From NCBI RefSeq assembly GCF_022343555.1, contig NZ_JAKQZH010000001.1:1780108-1844107 (forward strand): a stretch of DNA of 64,000 nucleotides, written 5' to 3'. This DNA is from Marinobacter sp. C7 (GTDB taxonomy: Bacteria; Pseudomonadota; Gammaproteobacteria; Pseudomonadales; Oleiphilaceae). The notes below the pieces were generated by a model that searched no databases, had not been told where the DNA came from, and saw only the letters and a program-made list of their open reading frames with translations. The position numbers and the translations under genes were made by a program. Positions 9,175 to 18,749 of the stretch are shown one piece after another; positions within the stretch are counted from its first letter, which is position 1; every line of letters starts with the position of its first letter.

Positions 9175-10149
9175 ATGGAAAGGAATACTCAGTTGCGGCA
9201 GGACAGAAAACATGGCCACGAGTGCGGCAGCCCCGGCTTTCGCACTTTGTTCGGCCTTTTTATGGTTCTGTTCTCCACTCTGGTCTGGGCCCAGGATCGG
9301 GCCGCTCACACTGCCTATCTGGCGGGCTCGGGCAATCGTGCCCTGGATCAGCACATGATTCAGCTGCTGGAGAATTCACTGGGCAGAGACATTGTGCTCC
9401 GACCGCTGGACAACGGGCAGACAACGACCCCGGACCAGGCACCCATCATCGCGATCGGCCCCTCGTCTTTTTCCCGCGTCCGACAGGCAAACCGCCAGGC
9501 CCCGATCCTGGCCATGCTGGTTGAAGAGTCCTTTATCGAGGACTATGCAGCCGACAATCCCGGCCAGATATCCGCAGTGTATTACAACGTCCCCCTTGAG
9601 CTACAGGCAACGATTGGCAAGGCGGTCCTGCCGCATGCAACCAAGGTCGCCATCATTGCAACGACGGAGACTGCCGAGCTCTACGAACCGATCGTGGATA
9701 AATTGCCACCCATGGGCCTTCAACCCCGGGTATTCATTGTTGATTCCCAGGAGGATCTGATCCCGACCCTGGTGCGAGCGTTGAATTACGGCGATTTTCT
9801 CCTGGCTGGCCCTGATGACATGCTTTACAACCCCAGAACGATCAAACACATCCTTCTGACCGCTTATCGCCGCAACCGGATCGTGATCGGCCCGAGCCAG
9901 GCATATGTAAAAGCCGGGGCCCTGGCATCGGGCTATGCCCCGTTTCCAGCCATGACCCGAGCCGCTGCAGACCAGCTGGAATACTATTTCGTAAATGGCG
10001 AGTTTCCCGCTCCGGTATACCCCGACCGCTTCAGTGTTGAGATTAACAGCCAGGTTGCGCGTTCACTGAACATACCGTTGCCTGACAAGGAAACCCTGGA
10101 TCAGGAACTTGAGCGAGCTCAGGCGCAGTATGAGGGCACCGGAGAATGA
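9175..10149 (+). CDS. Periplasmic ABC substrate-binding-like protein (sensory partner)
   Basis: The 324-residue protein begins with a signal peptide (hydrophobic FGLFMVLFSTLVWA, cleavage near WAQ, about residue 40). The rest has the two-lobe alternating alpha/beta pattern of COG2984-type ABC_sub_bind proteins, with IIAIGPSSF, KVAIIATTETAELY and NRIVIGPSQAYVKAGALASG. No ABC permease or ATPase accompanies it. Its stop overlaps the start of the hybrid histidine kinase (ATGA), so it probably presents a ligand to that kinase. The gene starts on ATG 9175 just after a GGGAAGG ribosome site. Confidence 0.78.
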   Translation: MERNTQLRQDRKHGHECGSPGFRTLFGLFMVLFSTLVWAQDRAAHTAYLAGSGNRALDQHMIQLLENSLGRDIVLRPLDNGQTTTPDQAPIIAIGPSSFSRVRQANRQAPILAMLVEESFIEDYAADNPGQISAVYYNVPLELQATIGKAVLPHATKVAIIATTETAELYEPIVDKLPPMGLQPRVFIVDSQEDLIPTLVRALNYGDFLLAGPDDMLYNPRTIKHILLTAYRRNRIVIGPSQAYVKAGALASGYAPFPAMTRAAADQLEYYFVNGEFPAPVYPDRFSVEINSQVARSLNIPLPDKETLDQELERAQAQYEGTGE

Positions 10150-12101
10150 ACAGGGTGAATACGTCCAACATAACCCTCTCCCGCAAACTTCTGCTTTTGG
10201 GCGCCCTTCCCGCAGTGGTTATGTTTATCGTGCTGATGGGATTCTTCACCTCTGCCCGGCTCGAGGACGCACGCAAGGACCTGATAACGGGAGGCCAGAT
10301 GCTTGCTGACAGTCTGGCCCCTGCGCTTGAGTATCCCGTTGTATCAGGGAATAGCATGGCGCTCGAACAGATTCTGTCCCAGTCCCTGAAGTACAGTAAC
10401 GCGGCGTGGGTCCGTGTGACGGACGTCATGGGTGATGAAATCGGAATGGTTACGGCCCCTGGCGAACTCCCGGGCGAGGAGACCGACAACTACCTGAGCT
10501 TCGAGGCAGAGATACTCCAGTTGCCATTGAAAATCGGCTCCAATCAAGCGAACGAGTGGTTCGCACCCGAGTTCGGGTTTGATTCCGGTGCAATCAGGGT
10601 TGGCACCATTGAGGTTGGCGTCAGCACACACGCTCTGAAGGCGAGACAACAGGAAATTTTATGGACCTCGATCGCCGTAGGCTCCGCCCTGTTGCTCTTT
10701 ACGGTCCTTGTGATCCAGCACTTCCTGGGAAATATCCTTTCGCCGATACACAGGTTGTCGACCCGAATCGACCGGCTGATTAACGGGGATTATTCGGAGG
10801 CTATATCGGTATCCCGAGGAACTTCAAGGGATATCAATATTATAGAGTCCAAACTTAATAATTTGGCTAAGCATTTGTCAGGACTCAAAGCAGACCATGA
10901 CCGGGTGCTGTCTGCTTCACAGTCCGCGAGGCAAAAAGCCGAAATAGCCAATCAGGCAAAATCTGAATTTCTGGCAACCATGAGTCATGAGCTACGCACC
11001 CCGCTCAATGGTGTTCTGGGCATGGTTGACCTGATCGAGGAAGAGCCTTTGACCTGCCGACAGCGGGACTATCTGCATACCGCCCGCCAGTCAACCGAGG
11101 ATCTGTTGACGGTCATCAACGACATCCTCGACTATGCCCAGATGGATGCCGGCGGTATCAAGCTCGAGAACCGCGAATTCAACCTCCGCGACACCATCAA
11201 TAACTGCGTAGCCTCCTATCGCCACCAGGCTGAACAGCACGGCCTGTCCCTGAGTGTCGAATTTTTTGGTGAGTGGCCAGAGAAGCCACTGGTCATTGGT
11301 GATGCCGGTAGAATGCGGCAGATCATTGCAGGGCTGCTGGATAACGCGATCAAGTTCACCGGCGAGGGCACCATATCCGTTCAGGCAGGCTGCTTCCCCC
11401 TCGAAGAAAACACGATCCTACTTAATTGTGCAGTCAACGACTCCGGTGAAGGCATGCCTGCTGAACGCATGCACGATATCTTCAATTCCTTCGAGCAGCT
11501 GGACTCCGGAAACACCCGCAGCCACGGCGGCACGGGGCTGGGACTGTCACTGGTCCAGCGCCTGGTGGAGCTGATGGGCGGTCATATCCAGGTGGAAACG
11601 GACCTCGGCCAGGGCTCCAGTTTCCGTTTTGAGCTCCCATTCGAGCTGGGTCCCACAGTCAGAGTCTTCCCTGCCAAACGGCCACCTCCCGCCGTGAACC
11701 CGGATGAGCACCTGTCCCACGCTCTGGTGGTAGAGGACAATCCGGTAAACCAGCGAGTGGCCTCGGCGATGCTGGCGCGTCTGGGCTATCACACAGACAC
11801 CGTGGCAAACGGTGAAGAAGCGGTGAACACCGTCAAGCGTAACCACCTGGGGTATGACCTGATCCTGATGGATTGCCAGATGCCGGTAATGGATGGCTAT
11901 GAGGCGACCCGGCAGATCCGGGAATGGGAGCGCAGTAACGGCCAGCAAGGTGTTCCGATTATCGCTCTGACAGCCGACGTGTTGCCGGCCACGGAATCCA
12001 TCTGCCTGGGTAGCGGAATGAACGACTTCCTGGCCAAACCGGTACGAAAAGAGAAACTCCAGGAAGTTCTGAGCCGCTGGACGCCACTGCGGGAGGAGTG
12101 A
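10146..12101 (+). CDS. Hybrid sensor histidine kinase / response regulator
   Basis: A 651-residue inner-membrane kinase. TM1 is at about 13-33, followed by a periplasmic sensor region of about 140 residues, TM2 at about 176-196 and a HAMP linker. The HisKA box FLATMSHELRTPLNG has the phospho-accepting His at residue 281. The HATPase domain shows DNAIKFTG, DSGEGM and GGTGLGLSL. The C-terminal receiver domain has the phospho-acceptor Asp near residue 576 in LILMDCQMPVMDGYE and the conserved Lys in FLAKPV. There is no HPt or output domain, so a separate HPt and regulator are needed. Coupling to the binding protein suggests it reads that protein's ligand state. Confidence 0.92.
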   Translation: MNRVNTSNITLSRKLLLLGALPAVVMFIVLMGFFTSARLEDARKDLITGGQMLADSLAPALEYPVVSGNSMALEQILSQSLKYSNAAWVRVTDVMGDEIGMVTAPGELPGEETDNYLSFEAEILQLPLKIGSNQANEWFAPEFGFDSGAIRVGTIEVGVSTHALKARQQEILWTSIAVGSALLLFTVLVIQHFLGNILSPIHRLSTRIDRLINGDYSEAISVSRGTSRDINIIESKLNNLAKHLSGLKADHDRVLSASQSARQKAEIANQAKSEFLATMSHELRTPLNGVLGMVDLIEEEPLTCRQRDYLHTARQSTEDLLTVINDILDYAQMDAGGIKLENREFNLRDTINNCVASYRHQAEQHGLSLSVEFFGEWPEKPLVIGDAGRMRQIIAGLLDNAIKFTGEGTISVQAGCFPLEENTILLNCAVNDSGEGMPAERMHDIFNSFEQLDSGNTRSHGGTGLGLSLVQRLVELMGGHIQVETDLGQGSSFRFELPFELGPTVRVFPAKRPPPAVNPDEHLSHALVVEDNPVNQRVASAMLARLGYHTDTVANGEEAVNTVKRNHLGYDLILMDCQMPVMDGYEATRQIREWERSNGQQGVPIIALTADVLPATESICLGSGMNDFLAKPVRKEKLQEVLSRWTPLREE

Positions 12102-12109
12102 GACAAGAA

Positions 12110-12138
12110 AGCCAGCCATCGGGCGACCCGGGCTGGCT
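12110..12138. terminator. Strong hairpin between the convergent kinase and gor genes
   Basis: AGCCAGCC (12110-12117) pairs with GGCTGGCT (12131-12138), and the enclosed CGGG-CGA-CCCG forms a further stem, giving a 12-bp hairpin in two blocks. It lies between two convergent stop codons, so it probably terminates both transcripts. There is only a weak T tract on either side. Confidence 0.65.
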
Positions 12139-12148
12139 CACAACACTG

Positions 12149-13510
12149 TCAGGCGACAGGCTCCCTCATGGTGACAAATTCCTCGGCCGAGGTCGGATGA
12201 ATCCCCAGAGTGGAATCAAACTCGGCCTTGGTTGCTCCCGCCTTGATCGCAACGGCCAGGCCCTGAATGATCTCACCGGCATCCGGTCCCACCATGTGGG
12301 CGCCAATTACCCTATCTGACTCATCGTCGACGACCAGTTTCATGAGACATCGCTCGTCGCGGCCACTCAGGGTGTATTTCATCGGCCTGAACTCGGACCG
12401 GTAGATCCTGAGCTTGTGGCCTTTTTCCCGTGCCTCGGACTCGGTCAGACCGACCGTTCCGATATTTGGCTGACAGAATACCGCCGTTGGAATGGCGGAG
12501 TAGTCCATCTCACCCTCCCCGTCACCGAACAGGCGTCGGGACAGTACCATGGCCTGCGCGAGAGCCACTGGCGTCAGCTGAGGCGTACCGATGACATCGC
12601 CAAGTGCGGTAATTGAGGGAACAGCCGTCTGGAAAGCGTCATCGACCACAACGTGCCCCGAGGCACTCAGCTCAACGCCCAGATCGGTAAGACCAAGACC
12701 GTCAACGAGAGCCCGGCGCCCCGTTGCTGCCATAACCAGACCGGTCTCCAGGGTTTCCCCGGTACTGAGCCTGACATGGTGGTGGGTGTCGTTGGGCTCA
12801 ACAGCCTCGATGGTGGTCCCGAAGCGCAGGTCGATGCCTTTCTTGCGCATCTCCTGCTCGGTAAAATGACGAATGTCGTCATCGAAACCGCGCAGGAACA
12901 ATTCCCCCCGGTAGAGCAAAGTGGTCTCTACACCCAGACCGGCCAGTATTCCGGCAAACTCCACGGCTATGTAGCCGCCTCCCCAGACCACCGCGTGTTT
13001 CGGCAGCTGCGGCAGGTAGAACATCTCGTTTGAAGTCAGGATGTGCTCTTTGCCGGGCACATCAGGAACAACGGGCCAGCTGCCGGTGGCCACGGTGATA
13101 TGTCTGGTTGTGTAGGATGTACCGCCAACCAGGACCGTATTGGCATCCTGAAGGGTTGCAGTGCCCTCGATGATGGTCACTCCGGCGTTTTCAAGGAGTC
13201 GTCCGTAGATACCGTTGAGACGTTCGATCTCGGCGTTCTTGTTCGCCACAAGGGTGGACCAGTCAAAACTGACATTATCGAGAGGTACATTCCAGCCGTA
13301 ACCCGCTGCGTCTTCCAGGTCCTCGTGAACATGGGCACCGTAGACAAACAGCTTCTTGGGAACACAGCCGACGTTGACACAGGTTCCGCCGAGGTATCGG
13401 GATTCCACAACTGCAACTCTCGCCCCTCGCTGGGCGGACATACGGGCAAGGCGAACACCGCCGGAACCCGCACCAATAACGATCAGATCATAATCCAGAC
13501 TGTCGGACAC
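12149..13510 (-). CDS. gor: Glutathione-disulfide reductase
   Basis: The protein reduces glutathione disulfide with NADPH. It shows the FAD motif GAGSGG (residues 13-18), the redox-active disulfide [13 protein letters not shown] with Cys44 and Cys49, an NAD(P)H motif around [13 protein letters not shown], and the dimer-interface active-site end HPTSAEEF. I place the start at GTG 13510, preceded by AGGAG at a 5-base spacing; the upstream in-frame TTG (13540) has no such site and would add ten unusual residues. It lies 26 bp after a GNAT gene and likely shares its transcript. Confidence 0.93.
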   Translation of the reverse strand: MSDSLDYDLIVIGAGSGGVRLARMSAQRGARVAVVESRYLGGTCVNVGCVPKKLFVYGAHVHEDLEDAAGYGWNVPLDNVSFDWSTLVANKNAEIERLNGIYGRLLENAGVTIIEGTATLQDANTVLVGGTSYTTRHITVATGSWPVVPDVPGKEHILTSNEMFYLPQLPKHAVVWGGGYIAVEFAGILAGLGVETTLLYRGELFLRGFDDDIRHFTEQEMRKKGIDLRFGTTIEAVEPNDTHHHVRLSTGETLETGLVMAATGRRALVDGLGLTDLGVELSASGHVVVDDAFQTAVPSITALGDVIGTPQLTPVALAQAMVLSRRLFGDGEGEMDYSAIPTAVFCQPNIGTVGLTESEAREKGHKLRIYRSEFRPMKYTLSGRDERCLMKLVVDDESDRVIGAHMVGPDAGEIIQGLAVAIKAGATKAEFDSTLGIHPTSAEEFVTMREPVA

Positions 13511-13536
13511 AGTTTCTCCTGTTGATAAAGATGACT

Positions 13537-14208
13537 TCAACCGGGTCCCGAGGCAGCGGTCTGGTTTTCCGGTTTCAGTTCCCGGAACAACACATGGTCC
13601 TCATAGTCCCCCAGGCGAATCTTGCCCAGGCTCCTGAACCCTTCGGATTCGTAAAAAGGCAGATACCGGCTGTTGCCGGTATCCAGCACCAGACCGCTGC
13701 CACGGGGATTCTCGCCACATATCCGCTCCACGGTCCTGAGCAGCAGCCGACCATAGCCACGGTTCTGGTATTTCGGGTCTACCCCCATCAAAGGCAGCTG
13801 GTGCGCCTGAGGCTGGGGCAGCATATTTCGGATTTTCTCATGGTAATCGAGATAACGACGGGTGGAGGCAAAGCCCGTGGTCAGAACCATGCGGATTCTC
13901 CAGCTGAATTGCTCGGCCAGGTTCATCCGTAATTCAGGCTCCCCAACGAACGCCACCGCGACCAGGGTATTATCCACCATTACGCCAATAGCGTCCTGAT
14001 TATACTCAAAGTACAGATCGATCAACTCTCTTACCGTGGCCCGGACACGCTGATCGTAGCCCGGCCGACGGTGATCAAACAGGTACTCGAATGTCGGCTC
14101 ATTCCGGTAGGCATGATAGAGAATGGATTGCGCTTCATTCCGGGCGGTGTCGTCCAGACGCACAATTACCGGCTCAGGATTGTTCTTGTTGTCTTTGCCG
14201 TCGGTCAT
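13537..14208 (-). CDS. GNAT-family N-acetyltransferase
   Basis: A 223-residue protein with the acetyl-CoA pyrophosphate-binding motif [10 protein letters not shown] (preceded by LMGVDPKY) and a following helix and strand [20 protein letters not shown], the typical GNAT C-terminal half. The substrate is unknown. It starts 14 bp after gspM and ends 26 bp before gor, so it could be read from the secretion operon as well as from its own promoter. Confidence 0.85.
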   Translation of the reverse strand: MTDGKDNKNNPEPVIVRLDDTARNEAQSILYHAYRNEPTFEYLFDHRRPGYDQRVRATVRELIDLYFEYNQDAIGVMVDNTLVAVAFVGEPELRMNLAEQFSWRIRMVLTTGFASTRRYLDYHEKIRNMLPQPQAHQLPLMGVDPKYQNRGYGRLLLRTVERICGENPRGSGLVLDTGNSRYLPFYESEGFRSLGKIRLGDYEDHVLFRELKPENQTAASGPG

Positions 14209-14222
14209 CGTCTTCCCCTTTC

Positions 14223-14753
14223 TCAGATTGTCAGTGTCAAACGAACTGAAACTTTGCCCGGGTCGTTGCCCCGGTCCATGGCAGCCTGGTCGATAACCAC
14301 ACCATTCTCTGTATTGAGCCGCTCAAGCCAGGAGGCAACGTCGGCATAGGGTACGCCGTCCAGCCAGACACGGATTGCGTCGTCACCACTGGGCTCAAAG
14401 CGCTGCAGGGCCAGGCCTGCCTCGCGCGCGGAGCTGGTCACCAACGCCATGAGGGCCCGGCCATCGGCCGGTTTGTCCGCGGTTGCAGCGGCACTTGACG
14501 AGGACGCTCCAGCCAGCCCCTGGATTACCGGTTCGTTTGCCTGCATCCAGCTGAGCAATTCAGCCGCATTATCCCGCGCACTGGCAGCACGATCATGGAA
14601 TCCGGTCACCGGCTGCCACACCGCGAAATAGAGGATTCCAACCAGTACGGCAATCCCCAGTGCAGTCAAAGCCTGCTGATCACGACGGGGCAACTGGTCA
14701 TACTGCGCAATGAGCTTACCGACGGCGGCTTGTTCCTTCAGACGTTCCAGCAT
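14223..14753 (-). CDS. gspM: Type II secretion protein GspM
   Basis: A 176-residue bitopic inner-membrane protein with an N-terminal cytoplasmic stretch, one TM segment (ALGIAVLVGILYFAVW, about 31-46) and a ferredoxin-like periplasmic domain ending in RLTLTI. It matches GspM in length and topology and lies directly after gspL. It stabilises GspL in the assembly platform. It is the last gene of the gspE-M block, and no gspN follows. Confidence 0.88.
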   Translation of the reverse strand: MLERLKEQAAVGKLIAQYDQLPRRDQQALTALGIAVLVGILYFAVWQPVTGFHDRAASARDNAAELLSWMQANEPVIQGLAGASSSSAAATADKPADGRALMALVTSSAREAGLALQRFEPSGDDAIRVWLDGVPYADVASWLERLNTENGVVIDQAAMDRGNDPGKVSVRLTLTI

Positions 14754-14757
14754 TCCG

Positions 14758-16062
14758 TTACCCTCCGGATACCGTCAGACGGCCACGGGCGCCGCCGGAT
14801 TCGTTGACCACCGAACCGATCTGGGCTTCAAGCCCCTGACCGGACAGACCGTTTCGCAGGGCGCTCAACCGGTCGTAACTGTCGGCGCGAATATCCACCA
14901 CCAGTTCGCCTCGGTCCCGACTGTAATTTACCGAATTGAAGGTCACCGAACCGGACGACGGCAACTGGGAATATTGCTGGCCGGTGTACTTCATCAGTGC
15001 AATGAAATCGAGTTCCGGGCCCCGGGAACCGGCAACCCGTAACTGTCCCTCGAGAACCCGCCGGACATTGCCGGCATGGGTGCGGCGGTCATCCGGAAAG
15101 ACTTCCCGATAAATGGCCATCGCCTGTTGTTCCAGTTCCTCCGCCTGCCCCTGGTAATAAAAGCCCATTCCGGCTTCCAGCGCCACCTGAATCACAAACC
15201 AGAGTGAGGCCACGGCAATCAGCGGTTTCCAGGGTTTGAAGGCACTGTCCTTATCGGCCTTGATCGAGAACGCACCCTGGCAGAGATTGATCGGCTGGCA
15301 ACGGTGATGGTGATGGGCATGGGTCAGCAGTTCCAGTGGCATCAGATCCAGTTCTTCCTGCCGAACCGAAAGCCGTCCCGGGGCCTTGAGGTCCGCGATC
15401 ACCGACTGGTGATACTCAAGCGCATCCGGTGTGCCATACAGGGTAACCGGGACCTCGGCCATAACTTCCTCGGTCGGTGGCACAGCCAGGGTGTGTGCGA
15501 ACATACCCAGGTTGGCCGCCTGCATACTCAACCATTCGCCCCGGTCGCTTACCAGCATTGCGACCTCGCCATCCAGGCAGATGCTCCAGCCGCCGTCGGT
15601 GGTTGGCAAAAGAGAAGCATCGGGGTAAATGGCGTCAAGGCGGGCATTTTCCCACCCCGAGAACAGGGTCAGCCAGTTCGCCATGCGCTCCCGATCGATG
15701 GCCGCCACGCGATAGCCGTCCTCGGAATGTTTGCCAAGCGCAAGGTGAACAGAGTCAATGTCCTGGGCAATCTGTTCCTCTACAGCATAGGGCAACGCCT
15801 GAAGGATGAAGCGGTGTTGCTTTGCCGGAATATCGGCCACGCAGAAAAGGGCATCCTCACCAGGTATCAGGCCAACCAGCAGCACGTTTTCCAGGGCGTT
15901 CTGGGCGAGCGTCTGTTCGATGATTCCCCGGTTATCCCCGGTGCCCCGGGCCTGGGCATCGCCGGAGGCATCCTGAAGCACCCAGTTGAATAGCTGGGCA
16001 TCGGGATTCTCATCGATATCCGCAAACGGCGGGACCGGCCGGACAAAAAGGCGATAAGACAT
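14758..16062 (-). CDS. gspL: Type II secretion protein GspL
   Basis: A 434-residue protein. The cytoplasmic actin-like domain (residues 1-about 255) binds GspE, one TM segment follows (PLIAVASLWFVIQVALEAG), then a periplasmic ferredoxin-like domain to the end. It includes the family-like PYAVEEQIAQDIDSVHLALG. It couples the GspE ATPase to the inner-membrane platform. It lies two bases after gspK and four bases before gspM. Confidence 0.9.
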   Translation of the reverse strand: MSYRLFVRPVPPFADIDENPDAQLFNWVLQDASGDAQARGTGDNRGIIEQTLAQNALENVLLVGLIPGEDALFCVADIPAKQHRFILQALPYAVEEQIAQDIDSVHLALGKHSEDGYRVAAIDRERMANWLTLFSGWENARLDAIYPDASLLPTTDGGWSICLDGEVAMLVSDRGEWLSMQAANLGMFAHTLAVPPTEEVMAEVPVTLYGTPDALEYHQSVIADLKAPGRLSVRQEELDLMPLELLTHAHHHHRCQPINLCQGAFSIKADKDSAFKPWKPLIAVASLWFVIQVALEAGMGFYYQGQAEELEQQAMAIYREVFPDDRRTHAGNVRRVLEGQLRVAGSRGPELDFIALMKYTGQQYSQLPSSGSVTFNSVNYSRDRGELVVDIRADSYDRLSALRNGLSGQGLEAQIGSVVNESGGARGRLTVSGG

Positions 16063-16064
16063 GG

Positions 16065-17078
16065 CTATCCTTCTGAAATGGTATAGGGCTCTTTGGTAAT
16101 TCGGTTTTTCTGTCCGGTATCCCTGTGAACCGTCCGGACCTCACCCTCCCCGTTACGGAAGACGGTGCTGACCATGTTAACGACACGATTATCGTAGGTA
16201 ATCCTGGAAACAACTTCAAAAAAACGGGTTTGCAGCGTCAGACCCGCGGTCTTGAGCCCCAGGCCGGCAAACTCCGGCAAGGCGAGGAAATCCTGAAGGT
16301 TGCTGAAGGCTTCCTCTTCCCGTTTTTCCAGTACGGAGGCAATCGACGCCTCGGACAATTCCTCATGAAGCGACTGCAATACCGGTCCCGTTGCCGTGTT
16401 GACATTGATGCCGGCGCCACTGACGGGTAAGGCCGCGACATGGGGCCTGAGGGCCTGGTAGATTTCCTCGGTCATGCCTTCGATCAGCCTCAACTCTGTC
16501 ACATCAACAAACGGCTGGTTGCCGGCGCGATAACCGGGATCGGCCATCAGATACTGGCCATCTTCGGCGCCATAGGCACTGATTGTCTGATCGTTACTGT
16601 CGATCCAGTCAATCAGCGCATCCGCGGTGATGCTGGTGATGCCCAGAGCCATGAGGAGTCGGGTAAACCGGTCCTTGGCCAGGGTATCCACTTGCCCGGA
16701 CGGTGTAACCAGATCGTTCAGGTTGAAACGGCCGCCCAGGTCATCGATCTGGACCTCAACCACACTGTTGCCATCGTCAAGGGGGAGGATCGCAGCGTTC
16801 ATCGCCCAGAACTCGTCGAGGCTATCAACCATCGAGCCGTCGTCCTTGTCTTCCTCGAAATCCCGGACCAGGATGCGCCGGGCAAAGGCCTCGGCGCCCA
16901 GAGCAATGCTCTGGCCCTGTTGCTGGGCCAGGTAATGCCCGGCCTGGAAGACCCGGATATTCAGTTGTTGGGTCATCCCCGAAGCCAGCATGACCACCAG
17001 CGCCATGGCCAGCAGCACCATAACAAGAGCAACACCTTCCTGATGCTGCAGGGGTTGACTGGCAGACAGCGTCCTCAT
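16065..17078 (-). CDS. gspK: Type II secretion minor pseudopilin GspK
   Basis: A 337-residue protein with a class III signal region followed by ALVMVLLAMALVVMLASGM. As usual for GspK it lacks the Glu at +5 found in other pseudopilins. The large alpha-domain contains the FNLNDLV and DWIDSNDQ elements typical of the family, the latter part of its calcium-binding region. GspK caps the pseudopilus tip with GspI and GspJ. It overlaps gspJ by four bases (ATGA). Confidence 0.92.
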   Translation of the reverse strand: MRTLSASQPLQHQEGVALVMVLLAMALVVMLASGMTQQLNIRVFQAGHYLAQQQGQSIALGAEAFARRILVRDFEEDKDDGSMVDSLDEFWAMNAAILPLDDGNSVVEVQIDDLGGRFNLNDLVTPSGQVDTLAKDRFTRLLMALGITSITADALIDWIDSNDQTISAYGAEDGQYLMADPGYRAGNQPFVDVTELRLIEGMTEEIYQALRPHVAALPVSGAGINVNTATGPVLQSLHEELSEASIASVLEKREEEAFSNLQDFLALPEFAGLGLKTAGLTLQTRFFEVVSRITYDNRVVNMVSTVFRNGEGEVRTVHRDTGQKNRITKEPYTISEG

Positions 17079-17842
17079 CCTGAGGTCCCGCTCTGCTGGA
17101 GAGGACTTTCCTGGCCTGGTTGCTGTTCTCCTGGCTGCCCGGGCTGCTGCTCGCCCTCCTCTTCCTCGTCCGTTTGCGTGGCTGCCTCATTAGCCTGATT
17201 GACGAGCCCCTGCGCCTCAGCGGGGTCAAAGTCCGGCAATGCAAAGGTGCGAACCAGTTCGCCAAACCGTTCGTGCTCCAGGGTAATCTCAATGCCCAGG
17301 GGCAAAGGAAATTCCGGGCGCTCGCCCGGCGTCAGGCCAGCGAGATCATCATCGGATGGCCAATCTTCCTGCCAGGCGCGATCGCCATTCATGAAACGCA
17401 CCTCAAAGGCATTGATGTCCTCAAGCAGCAGTACATTCTCACTGTTGTCTTCCTGGCCCTGGTCAACCGTTGGCCAGTAACGGCGAAACAGTTCGGTACC
17501 GGTGTATTCCCAGCCGGCCCGCTGTAATCCGCTGCGCCGGAGGCCCAGTGGGTTACGCCAGCCCTGCCGGGTGAGCAAAAGGGCATAACCTTCCTCCCGG
17601 CTGGTCAGCGCGGGCTGGAAGTCCCCATATACATCCCGGGCAGGACGATTCACCACTTGGGTAATATCCCGCTCCAGAAGAAGCATGGTGCGCTGGATAC
17701 GGTCAAACTCTTCGGCCAACTGGTTCACCCGGTCCCTGGAATTGACGACGCCGTTGATAACCTGCCAGACACCGAGACCAATCACCGCCGTAATGGTCAC
17801 TGCAATGAGAACTTCCATGAGGGTGAAGCCGGACTGACGCAT
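17075..17842 (-). CDS. gspJ: Type II secretion minor pseudopilin GspJ
   Basis: The protein starts with the prepilin signature SGFTLMEVLIAVTITAVIG (Glu at +5), processed by a prepilin peptidase not encoded here. The conserved LLERDITQVVNRP and later LLLTRQGWRNP segments identify GspJ. I use the ATG at 17842, which overlaps the gspI stop by one base (TGATG); a GTG lies one codon upstream. The tail after about residue 220 is Gln/Glu/Pro-rich low complexity, longer than usual. Confidence 0.92.
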   Translation of the reverse strand: MRQSGFTLMEVLIAVTITAVIGLGVWQVINGVVNSRDRVNQLAEEFDRIQRTMLLLERDITQVVNRPARDVYGDFQPALTSREEGYALLLTRQGWRNPLGLRRSGLQRAGWEYTGTELFRRYWPTVDQGQEDNSENVLLLEDINAFEVRFMNGDRAWQEDWPSDDDLAGLTPGERPEFPLPLGIEITLEHERFGELVRTFALPDFDPAEAQGLVNQANEAATQTDEEEEGEQQPGQPGEQQPGQESPLQQSGTSG

Positions 17843-18216
17843 CACTTCTCCCCCACGAAGGCGGAAAGTGTGTGCAGCGGCAATGGATTGCTGCGTTCAT
17901 CGGTATACTTGGCCACAGACACTTCGATCCGACGCATCGTCGGCTCGGCTGTCGCCTTTACAGCTGTCGTGACGCGCCATCTGAAAGGACCGTAATCGGT
18001 ATCGGTGGAGTTCTCGGAAATGCCGGGAAGCTCCTCCTCCAGCCGGATGGTGTTGATGCGATTATCGGCAATCCAGCCGGCCAGAGTCTTATCCCGGATC
18101 CGCTCGAAACTGGAGATATACTGGCTGCCGACTTCCGCTGCCGCGGTTGCAATCAGACCAAAAACCAGCAGCGCGACCAGGACCTCAATCAGGGTGAATC
18201 CACGCGACCGATCCAT
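17842..18216 (-). CDS. gspI: Type II secretion minor pseudopilin GspI
   Basis: A 124-residue protein with the prepilin cleavage motif RGFTLIEVLVALLVFGLIA and a short periplasmic domain ending SAFVGEK. Length and order between gspH and gspJ fit GspI, which nucleates the pseudopilus tip complex. Its ATG overlaps the gspH stop by one base. Confidence 0.9.
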   Translation of the reverse strand: MDRSRGFTLIEVLVALLVFGLIATAAAEVGSQYISSFERIRDKTLAGWIADNRINTIRLEEELPGISENSTDTDYGPFRWRVTTAVKATAEPTMRRIEVSVAKYTDERSNPLPLHTLSAFVGEK

Positions 18217-18743
18217 CAGGATTCATCCTCTGAACCGGGTTTGCGCCAGTGAATACCGGTCACCCCGTCAGACTCCAGTACGTGCATGTAATCGGTGTTG
18301 CTGCCTGGGGTGAACTCAATCTGGAAAGGGGTGGTTTCCCCGCTGGAGAAAAAAACGATATCCGGCAGCTGGCGGTCCTCCTCGGACGCCAGCCTGGGCG
18401 CATCGTTTTCAATGTATTCGGTCGCAACCAGCCAGTCCGGGAAACTCCTTGGCTGGAAAATCCGCTCTCCCGATGCCTTCCATTCGGCATTACGGTCCTG
18501 GAACGCCACAAACTGGTAGCCATCGTCCTCCAGCCTGACACCCATCTCCAGATTATTGAGAACAGCCTGTTCCGATGCCGTCTGCATCAGCAAGTAAAGC
18601 TCCCGAACTTCGTTTTCAAGTTCCCGCTGTTGCGAACTGCCACCCAGGGTAAACACAGCCAGGGAGGCCAGCAGTCCCACCACGATCAGGACAACGAGAA
18701 TCTCTATCAGCGTGAAACCGCTGTGCGTTGCCCTGTAATGCAC
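18216..18743 (-). CDS. gspH: Type II secretion minor pseudopilin GspH
   Basis: A 175-residue prepilin-like protein, motif SGFTLIEILVVLIVVGLLA, with the GspH hallmark LYLLMQTASEQAVLNNLEMGVRL-like helix and following beta strands. It starts on GTG (18743); no ATG lies between this codon and the prepilin motif. GspH joins the minor pseudopilins to the GspG shaft. Six bases separate it from gspG. Confidence 0.9.
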   Translation of the reverse strand: MHYRATHSGFTLIEILVVLIVVGLLASLAVFTLGGSSQQRELENEVRELYLLMQTASEQAVLNNLEMGVRLEDDGYQFVAFQDRNAEWKASGERIFQPRSFPDWLVATEYIENDAPRLASEEDRQLPDIVFFSSGETTPFQIEFTPGSNTDYMHVLESDGVTGIHWRKPGSEDES

Positions 18744-18749
18744 TGCCGA

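Noticed and set aside
15304..15993. 229-codon plus-strand ORF inside gspL
   Set aside because: Antisense shadow; the gspL frame has the conserved domains and operon spacing.
16440..17198. 252-codon plus-strand ORF inside gspJ/gspK
   Set aside because: Shadow of the real minus-strand genes, which carry prepilin motifs and coupled starts.
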